Positions 24,911 through 33,563 of a stretch of 35,694 nucleotides of DNA are shown here, one piece after another. The DNA comes from Desulfosporosinus sp. BRH_c37. Its GTDB lineage: Bacteria; Bacillota; Desulfitobacteriia; Desulfitobacteriales; Desulfitobacteriaceae. Position numbers and translations under genes: made by a program. The stretch lies in contig LOEW01000123.1 of NCBI GenBank assembly GCA_001516045.1, positions 1 through 35,694 on the forward strand, written 5' to 3'. The notes under the pieces were generated by a model. That model worked only from the letters and a program-made list of their open reading frames with translations, ran no database searches and had not been told where the DNA came from. Position 1 is the stretch's first letter. Every line of letters starts with the position of its first letter.

Positions 24911-25900
24911 TTAAAATATTCCAGGACTCAAAATTAGTGATTTTGGGTCTTTAGCAAGCTCTCGAAGTGCTGCTTTCGACCGCTGATCTGCCCATCCTTC
25001 ATCCAGTAACTTGATAGTATCGCTGTAGCGATTCTTGCTCCCCAATAAAACGAGCAATAACTCACCATCTGACCTTGTGACATAGGACACCAGGCACTGC
25101 GCTGCCTCTGAAGTAGTACCTGTTTTCAGACCTTTGTCTCCTGGATAGATCCCTAGGAGACTGTTAGTATTCTGCACATCGGCATAACGAACCATACCTC
25201 GCGCGTCTTTCCATTGAATATGGGCACTGGGTTCTTTGACAAATTTCATAAGTACTTCATTCTTGAGGAATTGACTGGCTATTTCACCTAGGTCATTCGC
25301 GGTCGTATAGTGATCAGGGTCCGGCATTCCATGTGGGTTCATAAAATGGCTATCTTTACATCCAAGAGAGGCTGCATATTTGTTCATTTCTTCCGCGAAG
25401 GCTGGGATTGAACCACTGATTTTTACTGCCAGGGCTGCAGCAGCATCATTAGAACTGTGAACATAAAGTGCAGTTAAGAGTTCATGAACCGATATTTGAT
25501 CTCCTGGGTTGAGACCAAGCTGTGACCCCTCGATATTTACTTCAGTGCCAACACGTACAATATCTGTTTCTTGCAGAGTTTTCATCACAATAAGTCCAGT
25601 GAGAAGTTTTGTCGTGCTTGCGGGTGCTCGTTTTAATTCAGCGTTATATGATTTCAAAGGCTGAGTAGTTTGTGGGTCGATAAGGACGTAACTTTCGTCT
25701 TTAGTTGAGAGATCCTTCGTCGAGATAGATATCTTTGCACTAAGGGATTTAGGGTTAATCTCTCCTGACCCAATAATAAGTCCTTTAGCTATAGTCGGAT
25801 TTATATAGTGAAATCCGATATATGACAAAACACCAACAATAATAATTAGAATCAGAATGGATAATTTCGATGTAGAAAAACGCTGCCGAGAATGTTTCAA
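24911..25900 (-). CDS. D-alanyl-D-alanine carboxypeptidase (S11, DacF-like)
   Basis: About 329 residues from TTG at 25898-25900, which has GAGGGG seven bases upstream; the same frame is open to an ATG at 25969, but that region contains the promoter. After a basic start, residues 13-35 form a membrane anchor. All three catalytic motifs are intact: STTK (in APASTTKLLTG), SSN (in VHSSNDAAAA) and KTG (LKTGTTSEAAQ). It trims the terminal D-Ala of peptidoglycan pentapeptides outside the cell. The C-terminal extra domain of DacA is absent. It is the intact counterpart of the altered homologue at 20572-21432. Confidence 0.9.
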   Translation of the reverse strand: MKHSRQRFSTSKLSILILIIIVGVLSYIGFHYINPTIAKGLIIGSGEINPKSLSAKISISTKDLSTKDESYVLIDPQTTQPLKSYNAELKRAPASTTKLLTGLIVMKTLQETDIVRVGTEVNIEGSQLGLNPGDQISVHELLTALYVHSSNDAAAALAVKISGSIPAFAEEMNKYAASLGCKDSHFMNPHGMPDPDHYTTANDLGEIASQFLKNEVLMKFVKEPSAHIQWKDARGMVRYADVQNTNSLLGIYPGDKGLKTGTTSEAAQCLVSYVTRSDGELLLVLLGSKNRYSDTIKLLDEGWADQRSKAALRELAKDPKSLILSPGIF

Positions 25901-25931
25901 TGAATAACCCCTCTTTATGTGCCAAACATTA

Positions 25932-25945
25932 TGTACATTAGTACA
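25932..25945. promoter_or_regulatory. 14-bp inverted repeat just downstream of the carboxypeptidase promoter
   Basis: TGTACATTAGTACA has perfect 5-base arms around ATTA. It lies a few bases downstream of the promoter -10, a typical repressor position. It does not match the SOS box. Confidence 0.35.
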
Positions 25946-25954
25946 AACAATGTC

Positions 25955-25983
25955 ATTATAACGAATCATAGAGCAAGGGGCAA
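25955..25983 (-). promoter_or_regulatory. Sigma-A promoter of the carboxypeptidase gene
   Basis: On the minus strand TTGCCC (25978-25983), a 17-base spacer and a perfect TATAAT (25955-25960). It is about 55 bases before the TTG start at 25900, supporting that start over the upstream ATG. Confidence 0.65.
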
Positions 25984-26018
25984 GTCATAGTTACACCATA
26001 GGCAAGAAAACATTCTGC

Positions 26019-26843
26019 TTAAGAGCTCCCTTCTTCTTGACAATCCTGCCAAACCTCCAAAAATGGATAGGGGTTGATCCATTGCCCGTTCGGTATTTCA
26101 ATTCCAAAATGAAGATGATCGGGTGTTGTTAAAGCATCTCCTGTATGCCCCATAGTACCCAAGTGTTCCCCTGCTTGAACCCGTTTCCCTTTTACGAGCG
26201 ATGTAGAAAGATATTGAAGGTGAGCGTAATAATAATAATTTCCTTCATCACCGCGTATACCGACACGTTCTCCACCTAACCGGTTCCACCCTAATTGCTC
26301 AACTTTCCCTCCACAGATACTGACAATGGGAGTTCCTTCTTTTCCAAAAAGGTCGGTCCCTTCATGCTTGCGTTTTCCCCCTTCACGATCCGCTCCAAAA
26401 CTATCTTCATACCACGTAGATCCAATAACAGGAAATTTATACTTGTTGGGATGGTAATAAGTATATTTATTGAGAATTTCACGATGCCTTTGAACTATTT
26501 TTTGCGTATTTCTCGGGATTAATCCCCAGTTCAGCTTTGAAAAAGGAACATTGTTCTTAAGCTGATCAATTAGCGGTAGAGCTTCTCTTTCAGGAAGTGT
26601 CGAGCTGATCGCCAATAATTCCTCCAAGACAATTGTTGGAAATGTTTGATTTTCTTTTATACACTGTTTCACTAATGCTGGCGGGAGAGAGGTTAAATAC
26701 GGATAGACATCCGATAGAATAGTGGGTGGACGGTGAAGTTCCTGCCAAGCTACTAAAGCCACAATAATAAGGATACTCAACTGAGCCACTACTCGTTTCA
26801 ACATTGATGGAAGTTTAATAGTATCCACCCCACTTTCTTTCAT
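26019..26843 (-). CDS. M23-family (LytM-like) peptidase
   Basis: 274 residues from ATG at 26841-26843 (weak ribosome site); an internal ATG 14 codons on (MLKRVVAQ) would give a more usual signal anchor. A membrane helix spans about 18-35. The peptidase domain (about 140-265) has the zinc ligands H-x(3)-D (KHEGTDLFG) and HLHFG, with AHLQYL and GTMGHTG between them. Such enzymes cut peptidoglycan cross-bridges or, as SpoIIQ-type relatives, act as structural proteins; the ligands here are intact. The helical segment 45-130 is not recognised. It is divergent from lexA, sharing a short promoter region. Confidence 0.85.
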   Translation of the reverse strand: MKESGVDTIKLPSMLKRVVAQLSILIIVALVAWQELHRPPTILSDVYPYLTSLPPALVKQCIKENQTFPTIVLEELLAISSTLPEREALPLIDQLKNNVPFSKLNWGLIPRNTQKIVQRHREILNKYTYYHPNKYKFPVIGSTWYEDSFGADREGGKRKHEGTDLFGKEGTPIVSICGGKVEQLGWNRLGGERVGIRGDEGNYYYYAHLQYLSTSLVKGKRVQAGEHLGTMGHTGDALTTPDHLHFGIEIPNGQWINPYPFLEVWQDCQEEGSS

Positions 26844-26860
26844 CAGTTCTTAATAATTAA

Positions 26861-26874
26861 CGAACATTTGTTTG
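26861..26874. promoter_or_regulatory. LexA (SOS) box in the lexA promoter
   Basis: CGAACATTTGTTTG matches the Bacillus-type SOS box (CGAACRNRYGTTYG form) at all but one position. It overlaps the -35 of lexA and lies 18 bases from the divergent M23 peptidase start, so LexA may control both. Confidence 0.8.
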
Positions 26875-26900
26875 CACTTTGGTTCGATGAATGGTAAAAT
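26871..26900 (+). promoter_or_regulatory. lexA promoter
   Basis: TTTGCA (26871-26876), 18-base spacer, TAAAAT (26895-26900). The -35 overlaps the SOS box, as expected for autorepression. Confidence 0.65.
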
Positions 26901-26929
26901 ATTAATGAAAAAGATGGGGGTGTTAGACT

Positions 26930-27547
26930 ATGTACCCGGATTTATCACAGCGTCAAACAAAAATTTTAGAATTCATAAAACTTGAAATTCGTAAAAAGGG
27001 ATATCCTCCTGCCGTACGAGAAATTGGCGAAGCTGTAGGGTTACTATCTAGCTCAACAGTGCATGGCCATCTGCAGACGTTAGAGGAAAAAGGATATATT
27101 CGACGTGACCCCACAAAACCTCGTGCGATCGAGATTTTGGATAGTTCAAGTGACATACTCGAGGCAAAAAAGGTCGTTCACATACCTGTTATAGGACGTG
27201 TCACCGCTGGGCAACCTATATTAGCAGTGGAAAACCTTGAAGGCACCTTTCCCCTTCCTGCTGATCTTGTTCGCCAAGATAACGTTTTTATGCTTAAAGT
27301 TCTGGGAGAAAGTATGATAGGTGCCGGAATTTTAGATGGAGATTTTATAATTGTCCGTCAACAAAATGAGGCTCGAAACGGTGAAATTGTCGTTGCGCTA
27401 ATTGGAGATGAAGCGACGGTTAAACGTTTTTATAAAGAAAGGACTCTGATTCGACTTCAGCCTGAAAACCCATCCATGGAACCGATTTATTCCCAGGATG
27501 TTTCGATTTTAGGGAAAGTTGTTGGTGTCTTTCGAACCCTTCAGTGA
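26930..27547 (+). CDS. lexA: LexA, SOS repressor
   Basis: 205 residues; ATG with GGGGG nine bases upstream. An N-terminal winged helix (about 1-65, with [19 protein letters not shown] as recognition and wing) is joined to the S24 peptidase domain. The self-cleavage Ala93-Gly94 (VTAGQP), Ser128 (GESMIG) and Lys165 (ATVKRFY) are all present. It binds SOS boxes and is inactivated by RecA-stimulated autocleavage on DNA damage. Its own promoter carries an SOS box. Transcription ends at a shared terminator with ddl. Confidence 0.97.
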   Translation: MYPDLSQRQTKILEFIKLEIRKKGYPPAVREIGEAVGLLSSSTVHGHLQTLEEKGYIRRDPTKPRAIEILDSSSDILEAKKVVHIPVIGRVTAGQPILAVENLEGTFPLPADLVRQDNVFMLKVLGESMIGAGILDGDFIIVRQQNEARNGEIVVALIGDEATVKRFYKERTLIRLQPENPSMEPIYSQDVSILGKVVGVFRTLQ

Positions 27548-27621
27548 ATAAAATAAAAGCCCATACACATAGGTATGCACAAGAAAGTTACATTAACGCA
27601 ATAATTATTGATTTTAAGTAT

Positions 27622-27664
27622 AAAAAAGAGGAGCAGATGGATTTACCATCTGCTCCTCTTTTTT
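27622..27664. terminator. Bidirectional terminator between lexA and ddl
   Basis: A perfect 19-bp inverted repeat (27622-27640 and 27646-27664) with a 5-base loop. Its outer arms are A6 and T6, so it works on both strands: for lexA rightward and for the D-Ala-D-Ala ligase gene leftward. Confidence 0.9.
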
Positions 27665-27682
27665 ATTCACTGTCTCTGCAAA

Positions 27683-28786
27683 TTAATCACGAGAAATTTT
27701 ACAGTTTTGTCTATCCTGAAAACGTTCCAACCCTAAAGAAATTAAATTGTCGATCAGTTCAGAATAAGGAATCCCTGACGCCTCCCAAAGCTTTGGGTAC
27801 ATTGAGATTTCTGTAAATCCCGGCAAGGTATTAATTTCGTTAAGGAAGATCTCATTTTCTGTTGTTACAAAGAAATCAACCCGACTCAGCCCACTGGCTT
27901 CTACGGCACGGAAAGCTTCAATAGCCATTTCCTTAAGGCGCACAATTATGGATTCATCAAGAGGAGCTGGAATTAACAAGCTAGAACCAATATTAGAATA
28001 CTTTGCTTCGTAAGTGTAAAACTCATGTGCTGGTTTTACTTCTCCGGGAATTGAGGCTTTTGGAGTATCATTTCCCAGCACAGCGACTTCAATTTCTTTG
28101 GCGTTAATATTTTCTTCTACAACAATTTTACGGTCAAATATAGTTGCAACATTCAGAGCTTCCAATAACTCTTCACGGTGGTGCGCTTTAGATATACCCA
28201 CACTAGAACCTAAATTGGCTGGTTTTACAAAGCAAGGATAACCTATCTTTGCTTCAATTTCGTTAAGGCAGGTTTCCCGTCCACTTGTTAAATCTGAACG
28301 CAGGAAGGTTAAATAGCGTGCTTGGGGTAGCGCCTTCTCAAGGAAGACTGCCTTCATCCGATCTTTGTCCATCCCTAGAGAGGATCCTAAAACCCCAGAA
28401 CCTACATAAGGTACATTTGCCATCTCAAGTAATCCTTGAAGGGTTCCATCTTCCCCATAAGGGCCATGTAGTACTGGGAAAACAATATCAAATCGGCCAT
28501 TGTTTGGCAGAACATAGCCATCTGTAGCCATAAAATGCGGGTTTGTAGGATCTATAACCAGCGTAACCTGGTGCGTCTGATCTGCCGGAGGAAACCCTTC
28601 TTTTATCAAAGTTTCAGGGAGCACACCCCAAAACCATTGGCCTTGTTTATTAATCCCGATCGTTTCTACATTGTAGCGAGTTCGATCAATCGCTTTGAAT
28701 ACTGACTGGGCAGAATTTAAGGAAACTTCATGTTCCCCGGAACGCCCGCCAAATAAAAGAACCACCTTTAGTTTATGATCTTCCAC
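27683..28786 (-). CDS. ddl: D-alanine-D-alanine ligase
   Basis: About 367 residues from GTG at 28784-28786, which follows GGTGGGG; another GTG at 28804 is less well placed. ATP-grasp ligase motifs are in order: GGRSGEHEVS, HGPYGEDGTLQG, KPANLGSSVGISK, and the metal-binding end NEINTLPGFTEISMYP. It joins two D-Ala for peptidoglycan precursors in the cytoplasm. The loop residues seen (Tyr in HEFYTYEAKY) suggest a D-Ala rather than D-Lac enzyme, though this is only indicative. It lies among several peptidoglycan genes. Confidence 0.95.
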   Translation of the reverse strand: MEDHKLKVVLLFGGRSGEHEVSLNSAQSVFKAIDRTRYNVETIGINKQGQWFWGVLPETLIKEGFPPADQTHQVTLVIDPTNPHFMATDGYVLPNNGRFDIVFPVLHGPYGEDGTLQGLLEMANVPYVGSGVLGSSLGMDKDRMKAVFLEKALPQARYLTFLRSDLTSGRETCLNEIEAKIGYPCFVKPANLGSSVGISKAHHREELLEALNVATIFDRKIVVEENINAKEIEVAVLGNDTPKASIPGEVKPAHEFYTYEAKYSNIGSSLLIPAPLDESIIVRLKEMAIEAFRAVEASGLSRVDFFVTTENEIFLNEINTLPGFTEISMYPKLWEASGIPYSELIDNLISLGLERFQDRQNCKISRD

Positions 28787-28890
28787 AAAGCCCCACCCTC
28801 TCACTTAAGTAATTGGAATAAATGCCTTCTGTATGTTCCTAGATCTTTTAAGGAGACGAAATTGTAACTGATAGCAGTATATGCTTAAAG

Positions 28891-28922
28891 AAAAAAAAAG
28901 CTCCCACCTAACGGGCAAGAGC
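28891..28922 (-). terminator. Terminator overlapping the lepB stop codon
   Basis: GGCAAGAGC (28914-28922) pairs with GCTCCCACC (28900-28908) with some wobbles and a 5-base loop, then nine T on the minus strand. The upstream arm lies in the last codons of lepB, and the stop is in the loop. Confidence 0.8.
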
Positions 28923-29453
28923 ACCAATTTGATCCAATGGCCAGTAGCGAAATAGAGTTCGGCCAGTTATATTTTGGACTGGCAGAAAGCCCCACTCTCT
29001 TGAGTCAGCGCTATTGTTACGATTATCCCCCATAACAAATACTGTATCTGAAGGAACAACGATCGGTCCGAAATCATTTTTTGATTTATCTACTACATAA
29101 GGTTCATATAGTGGTTGATCGTTTACATAGGTCGTGTGATTTCGTATTTGAACTTTATCTCCGGCCAAACCAACAACCCTTTTAATAAAATCCTCTGTCG
29201 CGTGGGCACTCGGTGGTGGATGAAAGACTATAATATCTCCAGGACTAATGTGGTCAAAGTGTTTGAAGAAAAACTTATCCACAATGACTCGGTCTTCCAG
29301 TTGAATCGTTGGCAGCATTGAACCAGTAGGGATTTTGCGAGCTTCAATAACGTAACTGCGCAATACCCACGAAAGTGCAAAAGCGATAAGTACAATTTCA
29401 ACAAGTTCAAATAAAAAACGCATTGTACTTTTCGGTGACTCTGAATCTCCCAT
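28908..29453 (-). CDS. lepB: Signal peptidase I
   Basis: 181 residues, normal for Gram-positive SipS-type enzymes; ATG four bases after AAGGGGTG. One N-terminal membrane helix (about 12-33) is followed by the S26 boxes: catalytic Ser in PTGSMLPTI, Lys in DFIKRVVGLAGD, and GDNRNNSADSREWG. It removes signal peptides outside the membrane. It is last in the leftward run from typA, and its terminator begins inside its coding end. Confidence 0.95.
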   Translation of the reverse strand: MGDSESPKSTMRFLFELVEIVLIAFALSWVLRSYVIEARKIPTGSMLPTIQLEDRVIVDKFFFKHFDHISPGDIIVFHPPPSAHATEDFIKRVVGLAGDKVQIRNHTTYVNDQPLYEPYVVDKSKNDFGPIVVPSDTVFVMGDNRNNSADSREWGFLPVQNITGRTLFRYWPLDQIGALAR

Positions 29454-29552
29454 AATTCACCCCTTTCTTCCCTTTCATCTTAACACAGTTTTATGTATGT
29501 TTGAAATGAAGGCTGTCATAATCGAAACCATTTAGAGATAAATATTCAGGAA

Positions 29553-30818
29553 TTAGTCTAAAAGTCCTTGTTTCCATAAGTTTAGGGCTGCTAAAATGTT
29601 GCCCATCTGGACATAAGTGCTTGAAATGCCGCCTTGCTGATAGACAATATAGGGTTCTCGGAGTGGACCGTCCGCAGAGAATTCGCTGGTTGCACCTTGT
29701 ATAAATGTACCTCCTGCCATGATAACTTCGTCTTCATAACCGGGCATTCCAGAAGGTATGGGTAAAACATGTGAATCTATCGGAGAGCCTTTCTGAAGGC
29801 CCTGACAGAAAGAAATCATTTTATCTCGTGATTCTAGTTTTACGGCTTGAATAAGATCTGTTCTAGGTGCTTCTGGTTCAGGATGTACTTCAAACCCTAA
29901 GGAGCGCCAAAATGCCGCTGTAAAGACGGACCCTTTAATGGATTCAGTGACAGTTAAGGGGCTAAAGAATAATCCCTGATAAAATAGGCGCTGCCATTCC
30001 AAGGTTGCGCCCATATACTCGCCAATTCCTGGTGCAGTCAAACGCTGGGCTGTGAGTTTAACCAAATCTGCGCGACCGGCAACATAACCACCGGTTGGAG
30101 CAAGACTTCCTCCCAGATTTTTAATGAGCGAACCGGCCATCAAATCTACTCCAATATCACCAGGTTCTAGCATTTCAACTAGTTCTCCGTAGCAATTATC
30201 TACAAAGATTAGCAGATGAGGATAGTTATTTTTTACAAAATTAACCAGTTCCTGGAGCTCAGCTATCATCAGCGAGTTTCTCCACGCATATCCGCATGAG
30301 CGTTGAACCATCAGCATTCGGGTTTTATCCGTTATGCAGTTACTTAAAAGTGCATATTCAAGTTTTCCTTGGGAATCCAGGGGAATGGCGTCATAGGATA
30401 CACCAAAATCTATCAGGCTTCCTTGTCCTTTTCCCCTTATCCCGATTACTTCTTCCAACGTATCGTATGGGGGACCGCTGACAGATATAACATGATCTCC
30501 AGGGCGCAAAACACCAAATAAGGCGGCGGCTAAAGCGTGAGTACCGGACACAAATTGACCCCGCACAAGTGCAGCTGGCGTGCCCAGAATGCGCGCAACC
30601 ACGCGGTCGAGGACTTCACGGCCTGAATCACCTAGACCATAACCTGTCGTTCCCTGTAAATGATAGGTGGAGACACGTTCTGCTTGAAAGGCTCTCAAGA
30701 CCTTTTCGTGGTTATGTGTAGCGATTTTTTGTATCTGGGGAAGCTGACGCAGAAGTGTTTCTTCGGCATCAGCTACTGCTTTACGAATAAACTCTGGCCA
30801 ATTGGGATCTAAATACAA
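29553..30818 (-). CDS. PLP-dependent YnbB/methionine gamma-lyase-like protein
   Basis: 421 residues; TTG at 30816-30818 with AGGAGG seven bases upstream. It matches the family long labelled aluminium resistance protein (YnbB), a fold-type I PLP enzyme, with YGLGDSGREVLDR early on, an Asp-containing strand FVDNCYGELVE, and the PLP lysine in GSLIKNLGGSLAPTGGY. The true substrate is unknown. In Firmicutes it is commonly next to hflX, as here (36 bases apart). Cytoplasmic. Confidence 0.88.
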   Translation of the reverse strand: MYLDPNWPEFIRKAVADAEETLLRQLPQIQKIATHNHEKVLRAFQAERVSTYHLQGTTGYGLGDSGREVLDRVVARILGTPAALVRGQFVSGTHALAAALFGVLRPGDHVISVSGPPYDTLEEVIGIRGKGQGSLIDFGVSYDAIPLDSQGKLEYALLSNCITDKTRMLMVQRSCGYAWRNSLMIAELQELVNFVKNNYPHLLIFVDNCYGELVEMLEPGDIGVDLMAGSLIKNLGGSLAPTGGYVAGRADLVKLTAQRLTAPGIGEYMGATLEWQRLFYQGLFFSPLTVTESIKGSVFTAAFWRSLGFEVHPEPEAPRTDLIQAVKLESRDKMISFCQGLQKGSPIDSHVLPIPSGMPGYEDEVIMAGGTFIQGATSEFSADGPLREPYIVYQQGGISSTYVQMGNILAALNLWKQGLLD

Positions 30819-30854
30819 AAAACTTCCTCCTTAATAATTGAACCAATCGTAATA

Positions 30855-32465
30855 TCAGGTCAATAATGAGCTGAGTTGATTCCAAACCGGCTTTAAGGAG
30901 TCCCCACGTGTGAGGGACAATTCGATGGGATGAGGAAGGCGCTCTACTAGCTCAGAAAGATCGTCTTCAGACAAGACTTTATCGACCTTATTTAATAAAG
31001 TAAGCATGGGTTTTTCTTCGCATCCCAGTTGTTTTAGCACCTCATTCACAGTCTCAGCGTGTTGGAGTGCTTGCGGATGGCTCGCATCAACTACATGTAA
31101 TAAAATATCAGCTTGTTGTACTTCTTCAAGCGTGGCTAAAAATGCTCGCAGCAGTTGAGTTGGCAATTTTTGAATAAACCCAACCGTGTCGCTCAGAAGA
31201 ATTTCCAGGGATGAGTTTACCTTGATACTACGAATAAGCGGATCTAAGGTTGCAAATAATTTATTTTCACCGCTTGGTATGTCAGATCGATTTCCAGCCT
31301 GTTCCATGGCTACTTTCAAAAAAGTTGTTTTCCCAGCGTTTGTATATCCTACTAAGGCGATTGTCGGTAGGCCACTTCGCGATCTTTGACGACGCTGCAC
31401 ATCTCTATGTTGTAAGACCAGCTTCAGTTCCTTTTCCAGTTGAGAAATGCGATCCCGCATGCGCCTGCGGTCAAGTTCTAATTTAGTTTCGCCTGGACCG
31501 CGCGAACCGACTCCGGCCCCTAACTTAGAGAGAGCTTGTCCTTGGCCAGTTAAATAGGGTAATAAATGTTTAAGTTGGGCCAATTCCACTTGAAGTTTAC
31601 CTTCGCGGGACTGAGCACGTTGAGCAAAAATGTCCAAGATTAAGCCCGTACGATCCAGAACTTTAAGCCCAGTTTCCGTCTCTAAGGTTCGTAATTGTGT
31701 AGGAGTTAGTTCATCATCACAAATCACTACATTGGCCTTAGTTTCCTGCAAACGGTGAACTAATTCTTCAATTTTTCCGCTCCCTAAATAGCTACGGGAC
31801 TGACCATAACGGCGTAGTTGGACCAGTTGACCAACTACGTCTACGCCAGCTGACCGTACGAGCTCTCGAAGTTCAGTCAAATCTTCATTATCGTCTTGGT
31901 CACTTTCTAAAAGCGCAATAAGGAAAGCCCGCTCCTTACCAGCTGCAGTTTCGTTTATGTTTGTTGTACCCTTAGAAAAGCTAGACAACGAGTCGTTATA
32001 ATCAAAGGATTGCCAGTTTTTAGAACTGAGATTTACGATAAAGGAATCATTCTCCCCTGTTCGATAAGCAATCTGTATTCCATTCAGCAAGCCGTCGCGA
32101 ACTCCAACTGAAGCCATACTTTCAAGTTGAAGGGATAACAGAGCGCTATGATCTAGAGGACTGAGTCTGGAGTCCCCATTGGGATGTGTATGGATACATC
32201 TCAGGTGTTTTCCGATTGATCTTCCTTTGATCGGAGGTAAGGTCACAGCGGCATGACGCCCTACTGCTGCCGCCAGCAGAGTACCCGGACGGGAAAGATA
32301 AACTGCGATTTCTCGATTCCAAAGTTGGGTCAGACGAATTAGCTCTCCAAGGATTTCAGGATGGATTAGTTCAGAGCGTTCAGTCTTAATTTCAGAAAGA
32401 TCTTTAAGCTCTTGTAACTGGCTTGCCCGAATCCCAGACAATTCTCCCGAAATATCCATATCCAT
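30855..32465 (-). CDS. hflX: GTPase HflX with N-terminal JAMM/RadC-like extension
   Basis: About 536 residues from ATG at 32463-32465, six bases after AAGAGG; the frame is open to TTG at 32483. The C-terminal two thirds are HflX: GAGVGSRGPGETKLELD, coiled region, G1 GYTNAGKTT, G3 DTVGFI, G4 NKVD. HflX rescues or splits stalled ribosomes. The first 170 residues are additional to E. coli HflX and contain HTHPNGDSRLSPLD, exactly the JAMM pattern H-x-H-P-x(6)-S-x(2)-D (His92, His94, Ser102, Asp105), with Glu52 upstream in REIAVYL. Similar extensions occur in clostridial HflX (from memory). Activity of this part is unknown. Confidence 0.93.
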   Translation of the reverse strand: MDMDISGELSGIRASQLQELKDLSEIKTERSELIHPEILGELIRLTQLWNREIAVYLSRPGTLLAAAVGRHAAVTLPPIKGRSIGKHLRCIHTHPNGDSRLSPLDHSALLSLQLESMASVGVRDGLLNGIQIAYRTGENDSFIVNLSSKNWQSFDYNDSLSSFSKGTTNINETAAGKERAFLIALLESDQDDNEDLTELRELVRSAGVDVVGQLVQLRRYGQSRSYLGSGKIEELVHRLQETKANVVICDDELTPTQLRTLETETGLKVLDRTGLILDIFAQRAQSREGKLQVELAQLKHLLPYLTGQGQALSKLGAGVGSRGPGETKLELDRRRMRDRISQLEKELKLVLQHRDVQRRQRSRSGLPTIALVGYTNAGKTTFLKVAMEQAGNRSDIPSGENKLFATLDPLIRSIKVNSSLEILLSDTVGFIQKLPTQLLRAFLATLEEVQQADILLHVVDASHPQALQHAETVNEVLKQLGCEEKPMLTLLNKVDKVLSEDDLSELVERLPHPIELSLTRGDSLKPVWNQLSSLLT

Positions 32466-32518
32466 ATAAAACCTCTTATCCAAGTTTTTCGTAAATCTAT
32501 GTTAATCCAAAAGATAGG

Positions 32519-33490
32519 TTAAAGATCTTCTAGGGTAATATCTGCAGGTAAAATTTGGATTAGTTCTTCGCGACTCGAGCTAGGCTTTTGGAATAACCGA
32601 ACAGCCTGTTTCCGCACTGTCTTTTCCACGAGGTTGCGAACAAGCCGTGCATTTCCAGCATAAGGATGGCTATTCAGTAAACTTTGCAGGTGGACACGAA
32701 GCGCCTCCGACCCCTCTGCAGTAAGCTCATATTGTCGAGACTTAAACATTGAATTCCCGATGGCTAACAATTCATCGAGTGAATAATCTGGAAAATCAAT
32801 ATGTATAGGAAAGCGTGAGCGAAGTCCAGGATTGGATTGCAAAAACCATTCCATTTCGTGACGATAACCAGCTAAGATCAGCACTAGATTGTCCTTATTA
32901 TCCTCCATGGCCTTGACTAAAGCATCTATGGCCTCCTTGCCGAAATCCTTCTCGCCTCCACGGGCTAAAGAATAGGCTTCATCAATAAAGAGAACTCCAC
33001 CTAACGCCCTCTTTAGTTGTTCCCTGGTTTTTTGTGCGGTATGTCCAATATATTCACCGACAACATCTGCTCGTTCACATTCGATCACGTGCCCTTTTTG
33101 GAGAACTCCCATCTCTTTAAACAATCGCCCGACCAAGCGGGCCACAGTTGTTTTACCGGTACCCGGATTCCCGCGAAATATCATATGCAGAACTAGGGGC
33201 TCGGCAATAAGTTTTTCCCGAGTACGCCGCTTTTGAATCTCCACATAGGCTTGTAGTTCACGAATGAGTCTTTTAACGGTTAATAATCCAATTAAGGTTT
33301 CCAATTCATCAAGGATCTCTGCGATTTTATCTTTGTCTTTATCAAGGGAAGAAGGATTATTCTTACGCGCTCGTCCTAAACCCACCAGCTCAGTCACAGG
33401 CGTGATAATCTGTGCGCTTTCGCGGGGCAAGGGAGATTGAATGACCGGAGGCTGATGATTGTCCGGTCTAAATGTAACACGGATTGTCAT
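32519..33490 (-). CDS. spoVK: SpoVK/CbxX-family AAA ATPase
   Basis: About 323 residues from ATG at 33488-33490, with GGGAGG ten bases upstream; GTG at 33502 overlaps that site and is unlikely. After a variable N-terminus of about 80 residues, the AAA domain has Walker A GNPGTGKTT, Walker B GVLFIDEAYSL, sensor 1 in VLILAGYRHEM and an Arg finger region in NPGLRSRFP. SpoVK is made in the mother cell during sporulation in Bacillus; related CbxX proteins are rubisco activases. The sporulation role here is by homology. It lies between typA and hflX. Confidence 0.85.
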   Translation of the reverse strand: MTIRVTFRPDNHQPPVIQSPLPRESAQIITPVTELVGLGRARKNNPSSLDKDKDKIAEILDELETLIGLLTVKRLIRELQAYVEIQKRRTREKLIAEPLVLHMIFRGNPGTGKTTVARLVGRLFKEMGVLQKGHVIECERADVVGEYIGHTAQKTREQLKRALGGVLFIDEAYSLARGGEKDFGKEAIDALVKAMEDNKDNLVLILAGYRHEMEWFLQSNPGLRSRFPIHIDFPDYSLDELLAIGNSMFKSRQYELTAEGSEALRVHLQSLLNSHPYAGNARLVRNLVEKTVRKQAVRLFQKPSSSREELIQILPADITLEDL

Positions 33491-33563
33491 AAGTACAGGC
33501 ACCTCCCATCTTTACTACTATACTCAAGTAAAGACAAAAGGTGTCCTAGAAAACGAGTTGTTA

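Noticed and set aside
27544..27816. 90-codon ORF after lexA
   Set aside because: It reads through the bidirectional terminator and antisense to the end of ddl.
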